From contig CM035233.1 of assembly GCA_020226215.1 (NCBI GenBank), positions 31,952,027 through 32,016,026 on the forward strand: a stretch of 64,000 nt of DNA, in the 5' to 3' direction. This DNA is from Sindora glabra. Taxonomy: Eukaryota > Streptophyta > Magnoliopsida > Fabales > Fabaceae. Position numbers and translations under genes: made by a program. How positions within the stretch are numbered: position 1 is the stretch's first letter; each line of letters opens with the position of its first letter. This document shows, piece after piece, positions 39,700 through 51,211 of the stretch. The notes beneath the pieces are model-generated. The model made no database searches. It was given only the letters and a program-made list of their open reading frames with translations, and had not been told where the DNA came from.

Positions 39700-41400
39700 A
39701 GATGGTGGCAAAATGGTTACCACTTCTACATTAATGTCCATCATTTAGTCCTAAGCCTTAAATTTTTAGAAAATACTTTCATTTTGTTCCTTTTTGGAAT
39801 CATTCAAATCTTGAGGCCTAAAGGGATTTTGGACTCACAACTTTCTTTTTTCCTTTTTTGATACGTTGTCTACCTTGGCATCCTTCTCTTCTGAGCCTTT
39901 ATTGGTGAGGGTCTTTCATAATAAAGATTGTACCATTTATTCCTTCCTTTCGTGAACCTCAGCTTTTAACTTGTCTCATTTCATAATAAGGTTCACCCTT
40001 AATCCATTACCTCTTGAGATGCTTACCTTTTAGCTTCTTGGTGCCAATATAGATCCTAGTTTCTTTTTTAAGTTGGTGGTAATCCAGCCTATTGAAAAAA
40101 TATTTTTCCTTTCCTTTCTCTTTTTTGAATTCTTTGACCTTTTTTATTACTTCTTTTCTCTCATTAACAAGTTTTTGGTGATTTAGGTCAATTTCATATT
40201 TTAATCATTTTACATATATCACAACCTTCAGTTCGTTATACTATTTCTTTCATTAAGGGGACATTTTTAGAATTCTTTCTTCACATCATATTCTTTTAAT
40301 CAAGTCTCTATTTAAGTAGCTTTCCTTTTTATAAGCTTTTAATAAGAAGGGAACATTTATAGGGTCATTATACTCATAGTAAGCCATGATGTTCACATCC
40401 ATATTGATCATGCTGAAATTATCCACCAATTTAATATAGTTAGACATTGGTGGAGAAGGGTTTTTGTTAATCAACATTTCTTTTTCTTTGTTATCGTCAG
40501 CAAACTTTAACCTTCCTTACTTAATGGCTTTCTCGATCTTTCCTAAAATGGATGCTATTATTAAAGGCATGACCAAACATATTGTGATATTTATAATTTT
40601 TTTTTGTCTCTTATTTCTTTTTTTGAAAAAATTTTATAACCTTTGGATAACTTTATCAATTTAGTTTTTACTAGGAAGTCAAATATTTGATTGGCCTTAT
40701 TGATATCAAAAGAGTATTCTTTTTTACTAATATGATCTATTTTATCCTTTTTATCAGCATTTTATAATAAGGAACATGTATAAGATAGGTTGGGTATAAG
40801 TTTAGTTAGATAGATCTTATTTTCACTTTCTTCATCAATTTCCTTTTCAATAAATATGACTTTCTTTTTCTTGAAATACATGCATTGTATTTTTTTCCTT
40901 ATCTTATTAAAGGTACTCTATTTGCTAAATCTTTTTAGCTAGCTTTGCTATATTAGTAATATTCTAGTTTACTAGCTTCTTACGAATGACATAATCAAAA
41001 GCTGCCATTATTATTTTTTCTATTTTATTCTTGATAAATTAAGAAAAATACTTTCTTCTTAATTGCCAAAATCTATATAGATAGTTATCAATTGAATCTA
41101 TAAGACTTTTCTTCAAGTTAAACAAATTGTCCATTCTAACTTTCATATCTCCTCGTAGAATTGATCACAGAATATTCATTCCATCTAGGCCTATGAATAC
41201 ACTGAATTTGGTGGTAGGCCTAAGTACCATGAAAACATTATTCTTGTTAGAGACAAGAAAGTGTCTTAATTTCAATAACTCATTTTCATCCATCTCCTTG
41301 CACTCGTTTATAAATCAAGCTATATGCTCAATAATAAACTAGTTATCCTTATTAGAAAAAATAGTGGAATTTGACATCTTGAATACTTAGGAAGTTCAAG
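39700..41400 (-). pseudogene. Tat gag-like relic
   Basis: The - strand has a segment near 41310-41080 that fits the plant Gypsy retrotransposon gag domain: a Cys-Lys-Glu-x-Asp-Glu-Asn start, LRHFLVS, then a NLFNLKKSLIDSIDNYLYRF region. Lys/Glu-rich sequence follows down to about 39.9 kb and ends before the protease/RT part. Frames are broken. No zinc knuckle is clear. Confidence 0.55.
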
Positions 41401-42483
41401 TTAGTGAATGTATTTTAGGAAAGCTCTTTAGTAGATGGGGTATATGTTTTGTCCACCTAATTGATTTAACAGTCATTTGAAAACTATATGCTTTAGTCTT
41501 AACCTTGGCCTTGGTTATCTTTATTCACTAGATTACAATAATTTAGCATGTGCTAGTTCACCTATTGAGCATGATCTTAAGCACCTATATTTAAGTGTGT
41601 TCAGGCAAGCTTTTCTCATTCGGTTGTCAAGTCTTACTAATTTAACTTAGCTATATTCTAGTTTTTCAACCTTGAAATACTCAGACTCAAAGGATTTGGT
41701 CTCATTCTAACCTTGTTTTGAATTTTGTTCATCTCAATGTAGAGAACATAGTTTTTATGTCATTCTTTCCAAGGTTTTATTTATGCGAGCTTGGCTCGTG
41801 ATTGTATTTTCCAAGATCAACCTTATAATTGTGGTTATTTATTAATATAGCATATGTATCATGCCATGATTACTTTCATCCCTTTGCTACTTCATTACAA
41901 CTAAGCTTTGAGATGTTAAGTCTTGACCATTTTCATCTATCATTTTGTATTGTATGTGTAATATTTTAGCTTGATTTTTTCAATTGTTAAAATGCATAGC
42001 CTTACTATTTTCATTGGTCCATGGCATACCATAAGGTATTTGATTCAATAGCCTTATAAGCCCTTTAATGTTGTTCATTAAGTTGATATCTAGCCTATTA
42101 TTATTATTATTGTTGTTGTTGTTGTTATTATTATTATTAAGAAAGGAATTTTTATGATTTTATGTACCCTACTAGTGGTGATTATTATGGTGGCCTTTTT
42201 TTTTTTTTTTTACTTGAATTTTGATTTTGGTTTTTTTATTCTGTCTAGTGTTAGGTATAATATTTTAATCATTAGATTCTAGATGAGCTCAACATTTTCT
42301 ACATTTTAGGCATAATTTTTTGTTGCTTAAGTTTGTTAATGTATTTAAAAACCTCTTTTTGAAATAAAAAGTTATCATGAGCAGCACTAGAACTAGAAGA
42401 TATGTTAGTATTGGTGGCAAAGCAATACCATTTCTCTATCACATAAAAGGGCAAAAAAGCATCAAAACCAAATCCTTTAAATG
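41401..42483. other. Tat 5' untranslated region with microsatellites
   Basis: It contains an ATT/GTT repeat at 42097-42139 and a poly-T tract near 42200. Directly inside the 5' LTR, the - strand reads GATTTGGTTTTGATGC, which could be a C-to-T decayed form of the TGGCGCCGTTGC primer site; this is weak. No gene is seen. Confidence 0.45.
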
Positions 42484-43230
42484 TGTCCTACTAAGCATGC
42501 TAATTTATTTTCGATTATAAATTGTCATAAGGATTGCAAAATGATTTAACTCTTTTATTTATCTTAAAAGAAAGGGTCTAAGTACATAGTTTGCTAGTGG
42601 AGTTCTAATATAAATAAACGCTTTAAGCAAAAAGGCATAATTATGCAAATATCTAGAATAAATACATAAAATACTCTAAATAAAGGCAATTCATTCACAA
42701 ATACATGTACTATTAACCTTCATGGAATTTTTTTAGGAAAGGAAGCAAATCAATGGAGAAAAATATGATTGGAAACTGTACAAATCCTTAATTGCTTGTG
42801 CTTTAAGAGATAATGCCAGGAATTTGTGAGGAATTGTAGAATAATGGCAATAAGGTATATAATTAGTCAATTTGGCAAAATGGAGCCTTTTGCATATTGC
42901 AATGAAGGTATTTATAGGTCATTGGCTTGGTGGTTGCTAGCAAGTTATCATCATGGGCGATTACCATGTGGAATAACTTGCCACGTGTCTAAGTGGTAAA
43001 AAATGGCTCACAACTCTTCAAATAATTATCCACAACCCCTAAATTCTTGCTATTGTTCCTACCATTACCTATTTTTTCGACTAAGCCTTGACCAACTTCC
43101 ATTTGGCAAGCCATAAGAATTTAACTTGAGACTCCACTTTTGTATAATATTCGACTCCTTTTTTTGACCAAGTAAATGGTTTAACCAAATTTAGTAACTA
43201 TGAGATATTGCAAAAATGATGTGTGCAACA
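42484..43230 (-). repeat. 5' LTR of the Tat element (intact copy)
   Basis: It matches the dispersed pieces near 14.3 kb, 15.9-16.4 kb and 27.05-27.27 kb, for example GCAAATATC followed by AAATACATAAAAT, the CACGTGTCTAAGTGGT block, and GAGACTCCACTTTT. On the - strand it starts TGTTGCACAC and ends GTAGGACA. It serves as the reference that proves the other copy is interrupted. Confidence 0.8.
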
Positions 43231-43930
43231 GTAATGATTAATTATCACCATTTTAATCACACTAAGAATTTACTTTTCATTTTGTTTTGTTCATTAAACT
43301 CTTTTTATGATTTCTGTCTTTTTCTCCTCCAAGTTGCTTAACTATTGTTTCACCCTAGTGCACTTATATCTTCACTCTAAAATCATACACTCAGACAATA
43401 CTCTAAGAAAGTAAATAAAAAAAGGAAAAGGGAAGGTTAAATATTTAAGTGGTGTAATTTTTTTTATACACCCCAATATTTCAAATAATTTTCATTAAGT
43501 ATGTGATTAGTTCTTATTTGGAGCAGGAGTAATATATAATAAACTTTTCTGAATAAAGTAGTCTTCAAAAATGAAATACTTATTATTGTACCTGAAACAT
43601 TTAGAACTCAACATGTTATTATTGATCTAATCAATTATTAAAACTTAGTTGTGCTTTGTTTAATTTAGACATCAAATTATGAAACGAACTCATCTTATTA
43701 ATTTTAGATAATACTTATCTCCTTAAATTAGATTTTATGGTGAAGTTTGTGAAACCACAAACAAGGAGCAAAATTGAGGGAATGTGACTAAGGAAAATAA
43801 AATCTTTTCCCCATAATCAAATAATAATCTCAAATAAGAAGAATAAAAAGACAACAAACTCAAATAAGAATAGCTAAATGTCTAACTTGTCTTAATCCGA
43901 ATAATATTCTTTCTGATAATTTGGAATGTT
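43231..43930. other. AT-rich intergenic DNA, no gene seen
   Basis: Flank of the Tat element with no repeats or frames that I can support. Confidence 0.6.
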
Positions 43931-43955
43931 TTGAGAGGGCATTTGGTAAATAAGT

Positions 43956-44249
43956 ATGATAAGGACCCAGGACCATCAGATGCCCCGTTGCAGACGGGGC
44001 AGGCTTTTACTCCTTAATCCTAAGCGGCTCGCAACCCCAAGTTGCGTTGTGCCCTCCGGCCTCTCCTCCCGCTTTCTCCGTATTACCATTGAAATTGGGT
44101 TACGGAACTGCTGTCGATTACCTCCTAAAATTACGACTATATCCTTCATATTTGAAATATCTGACAGGGGCACGTTCTTTGGTCCCCCTAAATTCAGGTC
44201 CCTTTATTTTTGTTCAAAATTGCTTGGCTCATGTTCATCATATGTATGA
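43956..44249. other. GC-rich island of unknown origin with open frames
   Basis: About 300 bp with markedly higher GC than anything within several kb. Both strands are open: a 97-codon frame at 43956-44249 (+) and a 65-codon frame at 43976-44173 (-). The - frame starts with an ATG, has an ordinary start segment (MPLSDISNMKDIVVI) and an Arg-rich end. A hairpin GCCCCG...CGGGGC lies at 43982-44000. I recognise neither protein. It could be a captured gene fragment, an organellar insert or a small exon. Confidence 0.5.
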
Positions 44250-44296
44250 AGATTATCAAATGGTATGGACCATCACGTAATTATTGGTAAGAGGGT

Positions 44297-44297
44297 A

Positions 44298-44333
<36 letters not shown>
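44297..44333. repeat. (TAA)n microsatellite
   Basis: About twelve TAA copies directly after the GC-rich island. Confidence 0.95.
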
Positions 44334-46313
44334 TTGTTATTTGTGATTTGACAGAAAAATATTTTATAATTGATTTTAAATATCTTCTATTGAATGTTTT
44401 CAATCTAAATATAGTGATAATATTTTTACTTTTATATAAGTTGAAAGATAGTATAAAACTTATTTTGACAATTGTATCTTCATCTTTTCCTTTACATGGT
44501 TCATCCTCGGAAACACATTGTTAATACCAACATGTTTCTTAGCTAAATGACATGCATGCATGCTGTGGTTTTACGAAGGTAATGTGTACTTTTGGAAAGT
44601 TATTATGCTAAGTATTCTCAAGAATTGACGAGGTTGTTTGGAAAATGGTTTATTGAGTGATTTTTGGTTAGTTTAAATAAATAAATTTATTGACTTATCA
44701 AAATAAGCTAATTTTAATATTTGACAATAAGTTAATTTGATCAACTGATTATCTTTAAATTAACTAATTTTAAATTACTGGTAGGGATAATATTTTGAAA
44801 TAGTTTTTTCATAAAATAATTATATTATCCTTAATTAATTTTTATATTTTCAACTTTCTTCTTCTTATAAAAAATTGTAATATTATTTTTACATAAAAAT
44901 TAAATAATTATAATTATTGATTTCTTAAAAAATTAATAATTATAAAAATTATATTAATTTAATTTTAAAGAAATATTCAATAGATAATAATTTATATCGA
45001 TATATTATTTATAAGAAAATTTAATCTACTAAATAATATATAAAATTTAAAATATTAAAATAAAAGAATATTTAAATAACTCATAAAATATACTCACATC
45101 TTTATATATTATTTTAAATACAAACAACTAATTATAAATAATTAATTTTGTGAAATATTTTTATTTAAACAATTAATGTAATTAAATAGTTAAATCAATT
45201 AATACAATTAGTTATTAACTAAAAGTTAATTAATTCAATTAGCCCCTTATATAATCAGTTAATTATCAAATAAGACCGATATGAATAATAGCATAGAAGA
45301 TTGGAAATATGATATGTTGATGTTTCCGAAGCACTGTTTATAGTGTTATAGATTAATTAAAAAAAGTTATATGCATAAAAATAAAAGTAAATATTAAATT
45401 TTGAATCTCTTATATTTATTAGATTAGATATTATAAATTTGTTCAATCATCCTATATTAATTGATAATTTTTTATTTATATTTTTTATTTAATTTTAAAT
45501 TTTATTTTTAATACATATAATATTTTTATTATCAATAACAATGTTTCACATTTTTTCATTTTTGTAAATTTTACAATTATAACGGTGAGAGCAAGTCAAA
45601 TATCAAAAGTCTTGCACATATATAAATGTTACGAATCCAAATAATAAATATATTGTTTTTAAATATAAGAGAGATGGATTTAAATTTGATTCGCACTCGA
45701 CTATTGATAAAAATTAATAATTATTGTTGCCTTTTAAATGTTTATCATCTTATTATTTATTTTTCACTAATAATATAAGAAATTTTAAAATGACATTGAT
45801 GCGCTCATTGTTCGATAAAAAAATTGTATCAGTTAACTTATCTGATCATGATTTCAACTCTACCCATAAGAATCTAAAATGAAAATTTTCTCCACTAATA
45901 AGGAAAATCAAATTTTATATTAAATCATCAAATTTTAATAAATTATATAGCCTCCTTTTAGCAAGCACTATAGGGAAAAAATTCAAACAACAAAAAATTA
46001 ACTAAATTAAATATAAATGGTTAAAAATAATTTAAAATTTAGAATCAATTTGTAACAGACAATACTTGTTAAAAATAATTTTATGATTAAAAAAGATTTA
46101 AAATTTTTAATTTAGCAAAACTTACCTGAAATATCCTTTTTCTTGTAATTAAAAAATTTCTATGTTCTATTTTTTTAATAATATTAACTACTGATGATAT
46201 AAAATAAATATTAAATAATATAGTTAGAGGTTTAATAATAATTGTAAATTTTTTATGGTTGTAATTTGATTTTTTTAATGTTATATTTTTATGTTAATAA
46301 TTGATATAAATAT

Positions 46314-46361
<48 letters not shown>

Positions 46362-48500
46362 ATATTTAGACACCATGATAATAATATTTAGACACCATGA
46401 TAAATATGAAAATACTAGGGCACTATTTGTCTTATTGAAAAATATTTTTCGTAAGAAATTGTCATTTACATATATATTTATAAAAGAATGATATACTTTA
46501 TATAGTTTATGATTAAAAAAATAATGTCTAAAGTCATAATAATTGATAAAAGTAAATTTCTTTCTAAAATAAAGAGTTATTTTCCTTAAATTTTTTATAT
46601 TTAATATTGAATAAATAAAGTATATTCTCTCATTTTATTATTTTATAATTACATTACATGAAAAATATTTTTTATCAAAATAAATGGAGTTCAAATATAT
46701 AAACTATATGTAATATTTTCTTGTTAACAATTTGATAATCATACATGATAATTGCTAATAATGTTCAAATATAAAATAATCATACTCTTGTGTTATACAA
46801 AAATATAGGACTATTAGTTGAATGATTATAATAAAATTAAATTTAAAAATATTTTCAACAAGTTAAAATTGATATTAATCACCTGAAAATATCAGAAAAT
46901 CAACTTTAACGGTTAAAATAAGTTTTAATATTTTGAATGTTTAAAGTCGGGCCACATATAAATGAAGAATTGAGGGGGGGGGGGAAGTAATTTCATTGAA
47001 AAAAAATTCATGTAAAAAGGTAATTTGGTTAAAAATTCATCTAAATTACCCTTCATTCCGCGCACATCCTAATGACACTATTTTAACCCAAGAGTCCCGC
47101 AAAACAATATTAAGGTAGAATGTTTGTCATAATATATATATATATTTACAAAATGGCATACTAATGATTACACATAAAAAAAAATTATAGAAATACTAAA
47201 TGTAGACTAGCTCTGAATAATTTAAGAGATTGAATTTAATTTATTATTAGTTTAAAATTTTTTATATTATTGATAAATAAAAAAATGATACTTCATTAAA
47301 AAATAATATTAATTAAGAATTTTTATCAATAACAAGAATTTTAATAATTTTTTAATAATATAATAATATATGAATAAATAATAATATAAAATTAATTTAT
47401 ATTAATAATAAATTAAATTTAAATTCATAAATTAATTGTGAAATATTATATTTTTTGTTAAATTATTTTTATATTAAATCTACGTGTTACATTACTTCTT
47501 TTGGATTGGGAGAGGACGTTCCATGACCTCATGTAAGTTAATCACATCGGATGCCTGATAGCAAATAAGTAATAGACAATTAATAGTAAATGCATTCCTG
47601 GTTCCGCTTGCCCCTACAAAAATGGATGCAGGTATTTTATTTATTTAATATTAAATATAAAAATATTAAAAAAATAGTATTTATTTTATAGTTTTATATA
47701 TTGTTTTATTAATTATAAATATAAATAATATATTATTTTTCTATATATATATATGACCAACCGTGCGAAGCCTGAGAAGCTATGAATATTCTAGAATTTT
47801 CGGGTACAATGGATATCTAGATATATATGAATAATAAACAAGTGTTTTGAGTTTATTTGTTTATTGTTTCTATTTATTTTTTTAACTAATTATGTAAACG
47901 GTGATTTAGTTAATACATACATGTAAACTTTAGGATATGTGAGGGGAATAAAACCTTTGGGAGAATATTGAATATTATTACATTAGGGTGCCGATTCTTT
48001 ATTTACTGTTTTTAAAAATAATTTTTTATATTTTAAAAAATTTTAAAAATAAAAGAACTTATTTGAAAGTTATTTTTAAAATTTATAATTCTAAATATAT
48101 AATTTAAAAATTAAAAATAAAAATAAATTTTAATTATTTTCTTATTTGCAATACCAACCATTCTCTATTTTTTATTTTCTTTTAATATAAAAATATTTTT
48201 TTAAAAATATAAAAATAAAAATATACCTAAATGCATCCTTTTTTGTAATTAATAGATACTTAACATTTGTTATCATTTCTAAAAATATAGGGAACCTGTT
48301 ATTATATCGAGATTTTTCAACATGTGTGTTTTTGTTGAAAGTTGTAATTTCCATATAAGAATAAGATTGTTTTTGCATTTTTATAAATTTAAATGACAAA
48401 GTTGTAACATTTTATGAACTTGTGATGCACAAAATTGGCAGCACACTTATAATTTTTTTCTTTTGTGAAAAAAAATGAAGATTTTAAATTAAAGGTTACA
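44334..48500. other. Very AT-rich intergenic DNA, no gene seen
   Basis: It holds a possible MITE at about 44628-45281 (ends GTTGTTTGGAAAA and inverted GTCTTATTTGATAA, no clear target duplication), a (TA)n run at 46317-46359, a 22-bp tandem duplication around AATATTTAGACACCATGA at 46359-46402, and a poly-G run near 46974-46984. No coding region is supported. Confidence 0.55.
46317..46359. repeat. (TA)n microsatellite
   Basis: About 42 bp of pure TA repeat. Confidence 0.95.
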
Positions 48501-48518
48501 ACTTTAATATGCTTTATG

Positions 48519-48529
48519 GTATAAAAACT
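48519..48529 (+). promoter_or_regulatory. Candidate TATA box of the bHLH gene
   Basis: GTATAAAAAC lies about 300 bp before the chosen start codon. A three-codon upstream ORF (ATG GCA TTT TAG) at 48669-48680 would lie in the leader and could lower translation. Confidence 0.4.
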
Positions 48530-48826
48530 AGTAAAAAAATTTATCGGCTATGCAAATGCAAATATAACCCTAAAAAGGGGTTATCCAAATCCAACCAAGA
48601 TAGATTTTTCTCAAGAATTTGAGATAAATATATCTAAAATAGAACAAAGTACTTCCAAGAAAACAGCAATGGCATTTTAGTAGTAACCCACAACACCAAG
48701 TGGCAATTTCCTTACATGCATTATTACATAAACCCAGCCAGGCAGCCCTTTCCTCATCACGACCATCAACTCAAAATCAAGGAAAAACCCCGTTTGGCCC
48801 TTCTTTCCTCCCTCTTCCGATTTTCT

Positions 48827-49201
48827 ATGATTTCAGAGGACATGAAATTGCACAAAAAGGAAACTTACAAGCTCTCAATTCAAAGAGCAAAACGAACGAC
48901 TAGAAGAAGGCTACGAAGAAGAACAATCTCTTCAATTCAAGCCCGCCCCTGCGCCACCAGAGCACGAAGAAGCTTGAAGAAGATGGAGGCCAAGTCCGAT
49001 CTCTCGCGCAAGCTGGAAGCACTGAAGAAACTTATTCCGCCGCAAAATGGCGAGATTGTGAAAGCGGACCAATTGTTCAAAGAAACTGCAGATTACATTG
49101 TTCTTTTGAAGTCTCGGGTCCTAATTCTGCAGAAATTGATCGAGTTTTACGGGAACAGTAATTCTGAGAATGAAAATGAAAATGAAAATGCAGTATCATA
49201 G
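48827..49201 (+). CDS. UPBEAT1-like atypical bHLH transcription factor
   Basis: A single open frame, 124 residues from ATG 48827; an in-frame ATG at 48716 gives 161 residues and one at 48842 gives 119. The protein has a strongly basic N-terminal half with Arg clusters, a conserved RPC segment (ARPCATRARR), then a helix-loop-helix: helix 1 around LSRKLEALKKLIP, and helix 2 around LFKETADYIVLLKSRV continuing into a Leu-rich zipper-like end. The basic region lacks the His-Glu-Arg set that reads E-boxes, as in the plant UPBEAT1/atypical bHLH group. In Arabidopsis UPB1 controls peroxidase genes and root growth; the role here is inferred. The N-terminus before 48827 looks like leader. It ends in an Asn/Glu repeat and is the only convincing intact gene in the window. 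Confidence 0.75.
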   Translation: MISEDMKLHKKETYKLSIQRAKRTTRRRLRRRTISSIQARPCATRARRSLKKMEAKSDLSRKLEALKKLIPPQNGEIVKADQLFKETADYIVLLKSRVLILQKLIEFYGNSNSENENENENAVS

Positions 49202-49574
49202 TTTTTTCATAGTTTTTTTTTATAATTTAATTAATGATCGAAAAGCAAATATTTTTATCTAGTATTTAGTTTCTGCGATGATTTTATTAGATTTTTCACT
49301 GTTCTGTTTGTTAGGAGAGAAAACGGAGGGAATGAGGAAGTAGGTTGGAAATTTGTGAGAAAATCTTACGCATTTGAGAAATTTAGGGGTTAAAAGAATA
49401 GAGTTTTTATAGTTATTAATGATAAATGTGCTGCTCTTTTTGGTGGAATCGGTGATTACTGTTGCATGGGATTGTTCTGATTCCTCTGAAACGAATGGAA
49501 TGAACTTGATTCCAGATTCAGTTTTTCTATCTCTTTCTCGCTAGCCAATCACATTTTGGCATCTAAAGTTCTAG
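49202..49574 (+). other. 3' flank of the bHLH gene
   Basis: Probable 3' untranslated region and spacer. No canonical AATAAA close to the stop was seen. Confidence 0.4.
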
Positions 49575-49722
49575 CTTTGTGCAAAGTAATGGGGAATTAG
49601 TGACACAACGAGAGGGATTAGAGGTAAAGTGTCTTTGGGAGGAGCCAAATGCCAACAAAAGTCAGTAATTAGGCATGTGCTAAAAGGAGCTTTGAGTAGT
49701 TTGCTAACTTCTAGGTAGGGGT
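49575..49722. repeat. Direct repeat, left copy (~150 bp)
   Basis: From CTTTGTGCAAAG to CTAGGTAGGGGTGT, this matches 50743-50899. The left copy is shorter by several single bases, for example AACGAG against AACCGAG and TTTGAGT against TTTGAAGT. It reaches about 10 bp into the end of the MITE found after the right copy. Confidence 0.9.
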
Positions 49723-49905
49723 GTGATGAAAATCAGAGAAAGCCCATTGAAGATAAAGACCTAAAGGTGTTGGAAGCGCTTCACGGATCAACGTCAAGGG
49801 TTTGACAAAGAGGATAAAGGGAGACCTAGGGAAGATGATTGCTGGCCCTTTGAGAAAAGGCAAAATTTGGGGTTAGAAGAGTCCAAGATGCTCAATTGCG
49901 TGTAT
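49723..49905. other. Unique segment between direct repeat and palindrome
   Basis: About 180 bp not repeated elsewhere in the window, including GAAGCGCTTCACGG. It may be the interior of an LTR element whose LTR forms the palindrome arms. Confidence 0.4.
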
Positions 49906-50742
49906 TTGGAAGACTTGGGCTCTAATGAATCCATTAGCATTTAGTTAGTTTAGCATTTTTGTAATAAATGGGCCTTATGGGCCAAGACTTGTTTTTAGAT
50001 TTATTTTGGCATGAAAATTTGTTATTTTATTTGGGTCACTTAGAATTGGGCTTGTTAGTGTACAAGGTCCATTAGGATTTGCTTATGGGAGCTGGTATAT
50101 AAGCTCTTGTAAACATATATTTTAGGCAGTTTTGAATACAATTTGAGATTTGAGAGCTTGTGACTCTTAGGTTCTTGAGTGAGCCAATTATCTTTGATCT
50201 TATCAAAAGGTCTCCTCTTGTGGCGATCGTTCCTTCGGCTTATCAATATGTGATTGTGGCGCCCATCCTCCATCTTTTTCCATTTTTATTGTTTCAAATC
50301 CAATTCAAGATCTGTACAATTGATGAAAAAATACGGACCTTGAATTGGATTTCAAACAAGAAAAACAGAAAAAGATGGAGGATGGGCGCCACAATCACGG
50401 ATTGATAAGCCGAATGAACGATCGCCACAAGAGGAGACCTCTTGATAAGATCAAAGATAATTGGCTCACTCAAGAACCTAAGAGTCACAAGCTCTCAAAT
50501 CTCAAATTGTATTCAAAACTGCTTAAAATATATGTTTACAAGAGCTTATATACCAGCCCCCATAAGCAAATCCTAATGGGCCTTGTACACTAACAAGCCC
50601 AATTCTAAGTGACCCAAATAAAATAACAAGTTTTCATGCCAAAATAAATCTAAAAACAAGTCTTGGCCCATAAGGCCCATTTATTACAAAAATGCTAAAC
50701 TAACTAAATGCTAATGGATTCATTAGAGCCCAAGTCTTCCAA
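49906..50742. repeat. Near-perfect palindrome, two 404-bp arms, 29-bp loop
   Basis: The left arm is 49906-50309, the right arm 50339-50742, and the loop 50310-50338. The arms have exactly equal length, so no net indel has built up; I see only about a dozen substitutions. Each arm carries TATATAAGC (left about 50096) and a GTGGCGCCCATCC segment like the region just past a plant LTR. The arms therefore look like head-to-head LTR or LTR-junction fragments. The identical small frames seen on both strands here are products of the symmetry, not genes. The mirrored TATA boxes point towards the loop. Confidence 0.9.
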
Positions 50743-50899
50743 CTTTGTGCAAAGGTAATGGGGAATTAGTGACACAACCGAGAGGGATTAAGAGGTAAAG
50801 TGTCTTTGGAGGGAGCCCAAATGCCAACAAGCGTCAGTAATATTAAGGCATGTGCTAACAGGAGCTTTGAAGTAGTTTGCTAACTTCTAGATAGGGGTT
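50743..50899. repeat. Direct repeat, right copy (~157 bp)
   Basis: It follows the palindrome without a gap and matches 49575-49722. It runs into the left end of the MITE at 50892. Confidence 0.9.
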
Positions 50900-51211
50900 A
50901 TAAAATGGACGAAGTCTGCGGACTGGTCTGCAGACTTTTACGGTTTACGGATTTGGATCACCTAAAATTTAGTCTATTTTTTTTACAGGTAATACGGACC
51001 GGTTCAGGTAGATTAAAATTTGCATGGATCGGGCGGATACAGGACCGGTCTGCGAATTTACAGTTAAAGTTTATAGACCGATCCGTATCTCTTAAGGATA
51101 CAGATAAATATAAATTTCTTAATATTTAATCCATTTTTTTAATGAATAATGCGGACTGGACCTATCCGGACCGGTCCGTATCCAGTCCGATCCGTCTATT
51201 TTACACCCTTA
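50892..51211. mobile_element. hAT-type MITE with CGGACCGGTCCG-like motifs
   Basis: The ends TAGGGGTTATAAAATGGACG and, inverted, TAAGGGTGTAAAATAGACGG are terminal inverted repeats. The 8-bp flanks are CTTCTAGA (50884-50891) and CTTCTAAG (51212-51219). The left direct-repeat copy reads CTTCTAGG here, which agrees with the right flank at seven of eight. The interior is full of GGACCGG/CCGGTCC motifs and richer in GC than its surroundings. No transposase. Confidence 0.75.

Larger units (their letters stand above)
14296..43230 (-). mobile_element. Tat-lineage Gypsy retrotransposon, old and heavily invaded
   Basis: The element is bounded by two homologous LTRs: one at 42484-43230 (5' LTR in element orientation) and one split over 14296-14395, 15904-16414 and 27054-~27266 (3' LTR). 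Reading the - strand from 42 kb downwards gives gag-like, RT, RNase H and integrase relics in Gypsy order. An antisense reading frame lies between integrase and the 3' LTR, as in Tat elements such as Grande and Retand. A purine tract reading AAAACCAGGGG on the - strand abuts the 3' LTR. All coding parts carry many stops. The insertions described separately account for about 16 kb of its length. No convincing 5-bp target duplication remains. Confidence 0.8.

Noticed and set aside
40286..40477. 63-residue - strand frame as an independent gene
   Set aside because: It lies in the gag relic of the Tat element, same strand and order, and is a surviving open piece of it.
44628..45281. MITE call with ends GTTGTTTGG and inverted GTCTTATTTG
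   Set aside because: The inverted ends are weak and no target duplication fits, so it is only mentioned in the intergenic entry.
50055..50593. Pairs of almost identical small proteins on opposite strands
   Set aside because: They are generated by the palindrome's symmetry; none has protein features beyond chance.
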